Assembly: GCA_030634605.1 (NCBI GenBank) | Contig: DAOWAK010000027.1 | Span: forward strand, 1-8,917 | Direction: 5' to 3' | Source of the DNA: Sedimentisphaerales bacterium | Lineage (GTDB): Bacteria > Planctomycetota > Phycisphaerae > Sedimentisphaerales > SM23-30 | DNA length: 8,917 nucleotides | Part shown: positions 1 to 5,534 of the stretch, one piece after another | Position numbering within the stretch: position 1 is the first letter of the stretch | Layout: the number at the start of each line of letters is the position of its first letter | Translations under genes and position numbers: made by a program | Notes under the pieces: generated by a model | Databases searched by the model: none | The model's input: only the letters and a program-made list of their open reading frames with translations | What the model was told of the DNA's origin: nothing

Positions 1-156
1 AGTTTTACGTTTCGTTAATTGCACTCCAGCAGGGTCTTTAGGACGGTTTTTAATAAAATGTGCTTTCGTAAAGTTCACCGAACCTGCTTAAAATTGTCGT
101 CCGCTTGGCCAAAAAGGCCCTGCCGAACCGAAACCCAACCGAGCCACTCAAGAAAA

Positions 157-172
157 AGTGCGAAACCGCACT
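157..172 (+). repeat. Small perfect stem-loop in leader
   Basis: AGTGCG and CGCACT form a perfect 6-bp stem around the loop AAAC. It lies 8 bases before the CRP-like palindrome. No T-run follows, so it is not an intrinsic terminator of the usual kind. It may simply be chance, or part of a structured operator region. Confidence 0.4.
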
Positions 173-180
173 GATAAGCA

Positions 181-198
181 TTGTGATGAATATCACAA
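181..198 (+). promoter_or_regulatory. CRP/FNR-family operator-like palindrome
   Basis: TTGTGAT-GAAT-ATCACAA is a perfect 7-bp inverted repeat. It contains TGTGA-N6-TCACA, which is exactly the E. coli CRP half-site pair at its usual spacing. CRP/FNR-superfamily regulators are widespread, including in anaerobes, where members sense cAMP, oxygen, CO or NO. The site is centred about 180 bases before the start codon of the folate fusion gene, so it most likely controls that gene. Which regulator binds, and whether it activates or represses, cannot be told from the sequence. Activity as an RNA hairpin is a possible alternative. Confidence 0.5.
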
Positions 199-241
199 CC
201 CTTATGGCGCTACGAACATAAAATCAGCAGGATTATCCGTG

Positions 242-268
242 TTGCAAACCGGGTTTTTATGGTATAAG
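242..268 (+). promoter_or_regulatory. Possible promoter of the folate fusion gene
   Basis: TTGCAA (242-247) and TATAAG (263-268) resemble -35 and -10 boxes, but the spacer is only 15 bases. This would put the CRP-like site roughly 85 bases upstream of the start of transcription, a distance compatible with upstream activation. A second -10-like box, TATAAA (317-322), has no partner -35. The assignment is weak. Confidence 0.25.
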
Positions 269-368
269 CTGGGCGTCTTTGAGAGATCGACTCCTGAAGA
301 TTTTGGGCGGTTTTGCTATAAAATATGGGGGAACAAAAGTTTATGTTTTGTTGAATGGGAAGAATATT

Positions 369-2837
369 ATGTCAGAACATGGTGCTTCAATTAAAGATTT
401 AATCGCTGCCGGAAATAAGTTCATTATTTCCGCTGAATATGTACCCCTGCCGGGCCACAAGTTGAGTAATTTTGAGAAATTCCTCACCGGCTACGCGGAA
501 AAGAAAGACCAGTTGCCCGGCGACATCGTCGTCGAGGGTCTGACCATTCCCCAAAGCCCCTCCGGGGTTGCGTCGATGAGTCCGGCAGACATCTTTGCTG
601 TTCTGGATAAGAAAGGTCTCTGGAGCGATCTCGACATTATGGCTCACGTGACCTGCAAAGACATGAACGTCGATGCCATTAAGAGTTATCTCGTCGGGCT
701 GCAAAAACTGGGCATTCGATCAGTCCTGGCTTTGACCGGCGACAACCCCGTCAGTTCCAAGGGCGTCTTCGAAATCGAATCCATCGGCCTGATCAAGCTG
801 ATCAAAGAAATGAACAACCAGGCTTACGACCGTGCCATGCCCGGCACGTTCGATAAGGTTCACCAGTTTTTCGTCGCTGCAGCAGTTTCTCAATACAAAT
901 ATACCGAAGCGTCGCAGATGCAACAGTACTACAAAATGGCCAAGAAGGTCAAAGCCGGTGCCGACTGCCTTATCACCCAACTGGGCTGGGACTGGCGAAA
1001 ATGCGAAGAACTGTTCCGTTACATGAAGGAAGAAGGCATTGACGCCCCGGTAATGGGTAACGTTTACACGCTTACGACCATGACGCCGGCGCCGCGGCTG
1101 ATGTACGAAGGCAAACTCATGGGCTGCGTGGTCACCAAGGAACTGTTCGAGAAACTTGGAAAAGAATCCCCCGATCAGCAGATAGAACGGGCCGCTCAAC
1201 AAATGGCGATGTTCCGCAATCTCGGTGCTGTGGGCGTTGACTTGGGCGGATTGATGGATTTCGATATGCTTTTGGAAATCGTCCAGAAAGCAAAGGAGAT
1301 CGGCAGCAACTGGCGTGATTATGCCGACAACCTCGATTTCGGTGTCAAAGATGGTTTTTATCTCTACGACAGCAACGGAAATCGCCGACAACCTTCCCGC
1401 CCCAAAGCAAAATTCAGCAAAAAGAACTTTAACTTCTTCCACAAAACTTTATTTAAACCCGGTAAACGTCTTAACAGACCTTTGGCCGGATTTCTCGGTC
1501 TGAGCAAGGGAATGCGTGAAGGTACCGGAGGGATGACCCATTTCTTCCACAGTTGTTTCGAAAAACCCATGAAATCTCTGCTGTTCCATTGCGAAGATTG
1601 CGGCGATTGTTTCCTTGAAGAAAACTTCAGCTTGTGCACCTTCGGTCGCTGTGAAAAAGGGCTGGACAACGCCCCCTGCGGCGATGCTAATCCTGACGGC
1701 ACCTGCGGCAACAATCCGGACATTTCCTGTGTCGGCGAATTCATTTATAAAGCCGCTGCCAGTGAAGGTGAACAGGGTCTCAAAAAACTCGCCGCCACCA
1801 TCAATCCCCCCCGCAATCCGAGCCTGGAAGGAACTGCATCAATTTTGAATAATCTCTTCGGCCGCGACCACACCCGCAAACGCCCCCTTATCCAGATCGG
1901 AGAAAGCCTCCACGCCAGCATCCCCAAACCCGGTGCCGCCATGAAAGAACTGATTGATGCCGGCGACGATGCCTACGAAAAACCCAGTGGCGCCCTTAGC
2001 TATCTCATCTCTATCATCTCCAGCCAGGCTCAGAACGGTGCCGACTACATCGCCATTAATGTTGACGCATTTGGCGAAGACGACCCTCAAGCCTCGGTCG
2101 AGCTGATGCGAAAATATGTCCGCCTGGTCCGCAAATACAGTATGGGTATTCCCGTCTGCATCGACAGCAGCGACGACAACGTCCTCAAAGGCGGCCTGGA
2201 GGAGTGGTACAAAGACGCCCCCGCCGACATAGCCAAACCGCTGGTCAACTCGGTAAAAACCTACACCATGGACACAATTCTGCCCCTGGGCATGAAATAC
2301 CCCTGCAAAATGATCGGCCTGCTCGTGGACGATCAGGTTGCCGGAACCGACGGCTCTTATGCCGTTGAGGATCTCTACAACATGGCCCGCAAAATTTTCG
2401 ACGCAGCTACCGGAAAATACAATTACCAGCCGGACGATCTGTTTTTAGACTCTACCGTCTTTCCTTTGGCCATCGACATGCCGATGATGCCCGACACCCC
2501 CGGATACACCTATCGCGCTTTCGAGGCTATCCGCAAAATAATGACCGACCCCACCATGAAGGGCGTCCATACCTCGCTGGGTATATCAAATTGCACCCGC
2601 GACCTGCCGGGCCGTAAAATCGGCATCTGCCGGGCCTACGTCGCCAAAGCCATGGAATACGGACTCGACGCCGGCATCGTTAACGTTATGCATAAATACG
2701 GCATGAAACCTGTCGCACCTGATCTGCTGGAGATGGTTAATGCCTTTGCCAAACAGGATGGTTCCGCTGAAAACAGCCAAAAAGCTATGGAATTGATGGG
2801 TGCTTTTTGTCAGGCTAACAGAAAAGTAAAGCGTTAA
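369..2837 (+). CDS. MTHFR / MTHFR C-terminal domain / pterin-binding methyltransferase fusion
   Basis: This 822-residue protein has three parts. Residues 1-340 are a methylene-THF reductase (MetF) barrel, with AEYVPLPG near 22, AHVTC at 92-96, LALTGDNP at 120-127 and ITQLGWD at 202-208. Residues 395-465 are the cysteine-rich MTHFR C-terminal domain (HCEDCGDC at 407-414, nine Cys between 396 and 454), as in the MetV subunit of acetogen reductases, and probably bind a metal or Fe-S cluster. Residues 505-775 are a pterin-binding barrel like AcsE and the MetH folate domain. D599, N627, D694 and N741 line up with the active-site Asp and Asn residues of Moorella AcsE as I recall it. No cobalamin-binding domain is present. 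The inferred role is reduction of methylene-THF to methyl-THF and methyl transfer to a separate corrinoid protein, in the cytoplasm. ATG 369 is chosen because GGGAAG lies 6 bases upstream; the upstream in-frame TTG at 279 has no such site. Typical MetF is about 300 residues, so this is a genuine fusion. The methyltransferase domain may serve methionine synthesis or a Wood-Ljungdahl-type branch. Confidence 0.88.
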   Translation: MSEHGASIKDLIAAGNKFIISAEYVPLPGHKLSNFEKFLTGYAEKKDQLPGDIVVEGLTIPQSPSGVASMSPADIFAVLDKKGLWSDLDIMAHVTCKDMNVDAIKSYLVGLQKLGIRSVLALTGDNPVSSKGVFEIESIGLIKLIKEMNNQAYDRAMPGTFDKVHQFFVAAAVSQYKYTEASQMQQYYKMAKKVKAGADCLITQLGWDWRKCEELFRYMKEEGIDAPVMGNVYTLTTMTPAPRLMYEGKLMGCVVTKELFEKLGKESPDQQIERAAQQMAMFRNLGAVGVDLGGLMDFDMLLEIVQKAKEIGSNWRDYADNLDFGVKDGFYLYDSNGNRRQPSRPKAKFSKKNFNFFHKTLFKPGKRLNRPLAGFLGLSKGMREGTGGMTHFFHSCFEKPMKSLLFHCEDCGDCFLEENFSLCTFGRCEKGLDNAPCGDANPDGTCGNNPDISCVGEFIYKAAASEGEQGLKKLAATINPPRNPSLEGTASILNNLFGRDHTRKRPLIQIGESLHASIPKPGAAMKELIDAGDDAYEKPSGALSYLISIISSQAQNGADYIAINVDAFGEDDPQASVELMRKYVRLVRKYSMGIPVCIDSSDDNVLKGGLEEWYKDAPADIAKPLVNSVKTYTMDTILPLGMKYPCKMIGLLVDDQVAGTDGSYAVEDLYNMARKIFDAATGKYNYQPDDLFLDSTVFPLAIDMPMMPDTPGYTYRAFEAIRKIMTDPTMKGVHTSLGISNCTRDLPGRKIGICRAYVAKAMEYGLDAGIVNVMHKYGMKPVAPDLLEMVNAFAKQDGSAENSQKAMELMGAFCQANRKVKR

Positions 2838-2872
2838 AATTCGGTGATTTTCAAAAAAACCGATCTGCAGAA

Positions 2873-2917
2873 CACTTGCTCTGCGTGCCAAACGGTCCTG
2901 TACGCAGATGAGCAGTG
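2873..2917 (+). other. Long bulged stem-loop between folate gene and rho
   Basis: CAC-TGCT-CTGCGT (2873-2886) pairs with ACGCAG-AGCA-GTG (2902-2917), giving 13 base pairs. The single T2876 and the triplet ATG 2908-2910 are bulged. The 15-base loop can close a small inner hairpin (GCC with GGT around AAAC). It starts 35 bases after the fusion-gene stop and lies upstream of the TATAAT box for rho. No T-run follows, so a 3'-end stabilising structure or Rho-associated 3' end is more likely than an intrinsic terminator. Function is unknown. Confidence 0.45.
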
Positions 2918-2975
2918 GATTTCGGGGTGAAAATTTTCCGGAATATGTCTCGACAAACTGCTCTGGAGTGCTTAT

Positions 2976-2981
2976 TATAAT
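2976..2981 (+). promoter_or_regulatory. rho: TATAAT -10 box, probable rho promoter
   Basis: A perfect TATAAT lies about 90 bases before the rho start codon. No good -35 is found at 16-18 bases; the best match, TCGACA (2950-2955), is 20 bases away. It would give a rho leader of about 83 nt that includes a 7-bp hairpin (3016-3035, with one bulge) and a short reading frame. Confidence 0.4.
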
Positions 2982-3009
2982 GTGGGCGGGTGATTCGACG
3001 GGCGTTTCC

Positions 3010-3060
3010 ATGGCGGGATTGTTCCGAAAACAACCTTTGTCGCAATACCAACTCGCTTGA
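3010..3060 (+). CDS. Possible 16-residue leader peptide upstream of rho
   Basis: ATG at 3010 opens a 16-codon frame (MAGLFRKQPLSQYQLA) that stops at TGA 3058-3060, 11 bases before the rho ATG and just in front of the rho ribosome binding site. A short hairpin (TTGTT/AACAA, 3019-3033, extended by GG/CC) lies inside it. E. coli rho also has a leader with a short reading frame and autogenous control, which makes this worth noting. The ribosome binding site for the ATG is poor (only GGGCG upstream), and a frame of this length can arise by chance. Confidence 0.2.
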   Translation: MAGLFRKQPLSQYQLA

Positions 3061-3071
3061 AAAGAGGACAA

Positions 3072-4190
3072 ATGGCAAAAACAGCCAGCCAGAGTAAAAA
3101 AGTAACCGGAATCCTGGAAATCACTGATCGAGGCCACGGCTTCCTTCGCGATCACGAGAATAATCTGCGTATCGTACCGGCCGACCCCTTTGTCAGCCGA
3201 GATACCATTAAAAGCCTCAGGCTCCGCGAAGGCCTCCTGATCGAAGCCGTCACCGACGGCAAACGCGGCACCAATAATGCCGTTAAAGAAATCACCGCCA
3301 TAAATGGGCATGATCCCGACCATTATATCGAACTTAAAAACATCGACGACTTCACCGTAATCGACCCAAACGAGATGATCCGGCTGGAAACCGGACCTGA
3401 ACCCCTGGGCATGCGGGTAATGGATCTGCTTACCCCCATCGGCAAAGGCCAGCGCGGTCTGATTGTCTCTCCGCCACGAACCGGAAAAACCATCCTGCTC
3501 CAACAGATCGCCAACGGTATCACCATCAATCATCCTGAAATTGATCTGGTAGTGCTGCTTATCGATGAACGCCCTGAAGAAGTTACCGACATGCGCCGCA
3601 GCATCAAAGGGCAGGTCCTGGCCTCCAGCAACGATAAAGACGTCGACAGCCACGTCCGCATCGCTAAACTGGCCCTGGAACAAGTAAAACGCCGGGTCGA
3701 ATTCGGCCGAGACGTCGTCGTGCTGCTCGACTCGATCACCCGGCTGGGGCGGGCCTTTAACAGTTGGACCAAATCCAGCGGCAGAACCATGTCCGGTGGG
3801 GTGGATATTCGTGCACTGCAACTGCCCAAACAGATTTTCGGCAGCGCCCGCAACATCGAAGGTGAAGGTTCGCTGACCATCATCGCCACCGCCCTGATCG
3901 ACACCGGCAGCAGAATGGACGAAGTTATCTTCCAGGAATTCAAAGGCACCGGTAACATGGAACTCACCCTCGACAGGCAACTGGCCAACCGCCGAGTTTT
4001 TCCTGCTATTGACATTGCCCAGTCCGGCACGCGAAAAGAAGAACTGCTCATCGAACAAACCCTGCTAGACAAAATCTATCGCTTGCGCCGTCACCTCGAT
4101 TCCCTGCCCGTCGGACAGGACGTCGATACCCTCGTAAAAACCCTCAAAAGACACCCTTCCAACGCAGAATTACTGGCGAGACTGGCCTGA
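3072..4190 (+). CDS. rho: Transcription termination factor Rho, compact form
   Basis: Rho is a hexameric RNA-dependent ATPase and translocase that ends untranslated transcripts. The 372-residue protein begins almost directly with the OB-fold primary RNA-binding domain (ILEITDRGHGFLRD, 14-27; PADPFVS, 36-42). The RecA-like motor follows: Walker A SPPRTGKT (133-140), catalytic Glu region LLIDERPEEVTDM (162-174), Walker B VVVLLDSITRLGRAFN (215-230), Q-loop SGGVDIRAL (241-249), and R-loop and arginine-finger region EGEGSLTIIATALIDTGSRMD (263-283). E. coli Rho has 419 residues; the missing part is the N-terminal helical Rho_N domain. Walker A has RT where E. coli has KA. The ATG is preferred over the TTG 15 bases upstream because AGAGGA ends 3 bases before it. 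The gene stands alone, separated by 234 bases from the folate gene and 253 bases from the next gene, so it probably has its own promoter. Confidence 0.96.
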   Translation: MAKTASQSKKVTGILEITDRGHGFLRDHENNLRIVPADPFVSRDTIKSLRLREGLLIEAVTDGKRGTNNAVKEITAINGHDPDHYIELKNIDDFTVIDPNEMIRLETGPEPLGMRVMDLLTPIGKGQRGLIVSPPRTGKTILLQQIANGITINHPEIDLVVLLIDERPEEVTDMRRSIKGQVLASSNDKDVDSHVRIAKLALEQVKRRVEFGRDVVVLLDSITRLGRAFNSWTKSSGRTMSGGVDIRALQLPKQIFGSARNIEGEGSLTIIATALIDTGSRMDEVIFQEFKGTGNMELTLDRQLANRRVFPAIDIAQSGTRKEELLIEQTLLDKIYRLRRHLDSLPVGQDVDTLVKTLKRHPSNAELLARLA

Positions 4191-4267
4191 TCTCACTGAA
4201 AAACCTGCCCGCATACCCCACTTAACACCTTTTTTGCAAAGAAGTTAAAAAAATCCCCGCTACCGGT

Positions 4268-4296
4268 TTGGCCCGGCCTGTTTTTTGGCTTATAAT
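4268..4296 (+). promoter_or_regulatory. Sigma-70-type promoter of the YbaK-family gene
   Basis: TTGGCC (4268-4273) and a perfect TATAAT (4291-4296) are separated by 17 bases. Transcription would start near 4303, leaving a 5' leader of about 140 nt that matches no riboswitch I recognise. The leader contains AACCT/AGGTT (4406-4423) as a small stem just before the ribosome binding site, and CCTAAA (4332-4337) that can pair with TTTAGG (4380-4385). Upstream of the promoter, after rho, there is only an AT-rich imperfect hairpin (4222-4248) without a following T-run, so no clear rho terminator is seen. Confidence 0.6.
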
Positions 4297-4443
4297 TTAA
4301 TAGCAGAGACCTTGTTGTGCTCCGAGCCAAACCTAAAGAGTATTCGTTTTTTGGCGGCTTCGACTTTCGAGTGGTTTTGTTTAGGCTGCAATGATCAGAA
4401 ACCGAAACCTTTCATTTCAGGTTATGTTTGAGGAGATCAAATC

Positions 4444-4905
4444 ATGGAACTCATCGATTTTCTGAAAGAAAAACATGTGGAATTTCAACTGTGCGCGCAC
4501 CGACCCACCTTCACCTCCCAGCAAATGGCCGCTGAGGAACACACCCCCGGAATGAACGTCGCCAAACCAGTTATCGTCCAGGCTGACGGCAAATACTACA
4601 TGTGCGTTTTGTCCGCCTGCTGCAAGGTGGACCTGGACAAGCTCCGCAATCAGCTCGACGCCGGTGAAATTCAACTCGCCAGTGAACAGGAAATGGCCAA
4701 GCTTTTTCCTGATTGCGAACTGGGTGCCGAACCACCGTTTGGCAACTTTTTCGGCATGACCACCCTGATGGACGAAAACCTCGGCAGGGACGGCTACATC
4801 CTCTTCCAGTCCGGCCATCACGACCAGGCGGTTCGGTTGAAACTAAGCGACTACGAAAAAATGGTCCACCCCCGCATCATGAAATTCAGCTACCATTTGC
4901 ACTGA
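4444..4905 (+). CDS. YbaK/EbsC-family aminoacyl-tRNA deacylase
   Basis: The 153-residue protein is a single YbaK/prolyl-tRNA-editing domain, the free-standing form that hydrolyses mischarged tRNAs (for example Cys- or Ala-tRNAPro) in trans. Visible family marks are the lysine in NVAKPVIVQ (K41), the VLSA strand (55-58), the glycine-rich GAEPPFGNFFG (94-104) and SGHHDQAVRL (123-132). Length is normal. GAGGAG ends 8 bases before the ATG, a strong ribosome binding site. It is monocistronic with its own promoter. Its stop codon lies 2 bases from the stop of the convergent cupin gene. The exact tRNA substrate cannot be assigned, since ProXp-ala, YbaK and YeaK groups share these motifs. Confidence 0.88.
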   Translation: MELIDFLKEKHVEFQLCAHRPTFTSQQMAAEEHTPGMNVAKPVIVQADGKYYMCVLSACCKVDLDKLRNQLDAGEIQLASEQEMAKLFPDCELGAEPPFGNFFGMTTLMDENLGRDGYILFQSGHHDQAVRLKLSDYEKMVHPRIMKFSYHLH

Positions 4906-4907
4906 AT

Positions 4908-5225
4908 TTACCGAACGTCCTCAACCAGAAATATTTTTACTACCTCTGAAAGAACGCGGGCTTTGTGTTTATGTTTTTCCCCTGCCGGGATGAGAATGCT
5001 GTCGCCGGCATTGTAAAGGACCACTTTTCCGTCAAAGTCGATCTCTACCTGACCTTCCAGGACATACCCGGTATGTCCCTGCAGGCACCAGTCCGCTTCC
5101 ACAAAATCCGGCGTGAATTCCGCCAAACGCAGCCGTTTCCCACTTTGCTCGAAAACCTTGGACCTGACCCCAGGTGCAGGGCTCTCCCACGGCATCGCTT
5201 CAAAATCTATTTTATATCGTGTCAT
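4908..5225 (-). CDS. Small single-domain cupin protein
   Basis: This is a 105-residue beta-barrel cupin of unknown substrate. Cupin motif 1 is seen as QGHTGYVLEGQVEIDFDG (49-66) and motif 2 as AGDSILIPAGEKHKHKA (73-89). Likely metal ligands are H51, E57 and H85 or H87. The usual second His of the HxH pair is a Gly here (H51-T-G53), so the metal site, if kept, has three ligands. GGGG lies 5 bases before the ATG. It follows the zinc-ribbon gene after 65 bases on the same strand and may be the last gene of that operon or have a separate promoter; I saw no good -10 box. The family occurs as small stand-alone cupins in many bacteria, and no function is assigned. Confidence 0.82.
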   Translation of the reverse strand: MTRYKIDFEAMPWESPAPGVRSKVFEQSGKRLRLAEFTPDFVEADWCLQGHTGYVLEGQVEIDFDGKVVLYNAGDSILIPAGEKHKHKARVLSEVVKIFLVEDVR

Positions 5226-5290
5226 TTATTCCCCATTTCATTCATGTCAACAGACAGGAAGGTAGCTTAACCTGACAAAAAGTGTTATTG

Positions 5291-5533
5291 TTAGGTGGTT
5301 TTTTCGTAGGTGCCTTTGTCTTTTTTGACCAGCTTGGTGAATCCTTTGTCGCGCAGGTTGCTATCGGAAAGCATGGGGGTGTAGCCGCTGAACATGGCAG
5401 GCACCTTCTTCACCTTACCGCTGCATTTGGGACACTTGGTCAGAGCTTTGGCACTCATGGATTGCATCTGCTCAAAACCTTTGCTGCAATATTCGCAGCC
5501 CTTACCGATGGATTTGTACTGGTATATAGGCAT
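5291..5533 (-). CDS. FmdB-family zinc-ribbon protein
   Basis: This small protein of 80 residues starts with the family hallmark MPIYQYK. It has two cysteine pairs, C13-x2-C16 and C34-x2-C37, which form a zinc ribbon. A basic tail of about 35 residues follows. FmdB-type proteins are named after a putative regulator of formamidase genes, but most have no known role. The ATG comes one base after the ftsY stop codon (TAG-T-ATG), so its translation is probably coupled to ftsY. GGAGG within the end of ftsY is 15 bases away, too far to be a standard ribosome binding site. A longer reading frame starting upstream is not favoured, because it would overlap ftsY and lose the conserved start. Confidence 0.85.
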   Translation of the reverse strand: MPIYQYKSIGKGCEYCSKGFEQMQSMSAKALTKCPKCSGKVKKVPAMFSGYTPMLSDSNLRDKGFTKLVKKDKGTYEKTT

Positions 5534-5534
5534 A

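Larger units (their letters stand above)
1..368. other. Gene-free leader upstream of the folate fusion gene
   Basis: No credible coding region is seen here on either strand. The stretch is richer in A and T than the genes that follow. It holds a 4-bp GGCC hairpin around an A5 loop (107-119), a perfect 6-bp stem-loop (157-172), a CRP/FNR-like palindrome (181-198), possible promoter hexamers, and the ribosome binding site of the next gene (GGGAAG, 357-362). One frame stays open from base 2 to a TAA at 89-91 and could be the tail of an upstream gene, but 29 codons carry no recognisable signal. I saw no cobalamin, SAM or THF riboswitch core. Confidence 0.6.

Noticed and set aside
2..91. Frame open from the left edge, possibly the tail of an upstream + strand gene
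   Set aside because: Only 29 codons with no recognisable sequence; open frames of this length are common by chance.
100..368. Cobalamin, SAM or THF riboswitch in front of the folate gene
   Set aside because: The conserved B12-box and other core motifs I know are absent; only short simple hairpins are present.
158..394. 78-codon open frame overlapping the start of the folate fusion gene
   Set aside because: The translation resembles no family, it lacks a ribosome binding site, and it runs through the palindromes and the true start region of the next gene.
2586..4058. 490-codon open frame on the - strand across the end of the folate gene and rho
   Set aside because: It is antisense to two clearly real genes, spans the gap between them, and its length follows from their codon bias. 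The translation shows no domain.
4261..4286. Intrinsic terminator of rho (CCGG-TTTGGC-CCGG followed by a T6 run)
   Set aside because: The stem is only 4 bp and self-palindromic, and it overlaps the -35 and spacer of the promoter at 4268-4296, which explains the sequence better.
4391..4465. 24-codon upstream frame overlapping the start of the YbaK-family gene
   Set aside because: It has only a weak ribosome binding site and no supporting feature, and its overlap with a gene that has a strong site of its own looks accidental.
5245..5277. Possible terminator hairpin between the zinc-ribbon and cupin genes (TGTC...GACA with inner AGGT/ACCT)
   Set aside because: An 11-base bulge on one side and no T-run on the transcribed strand make it unconvincing.
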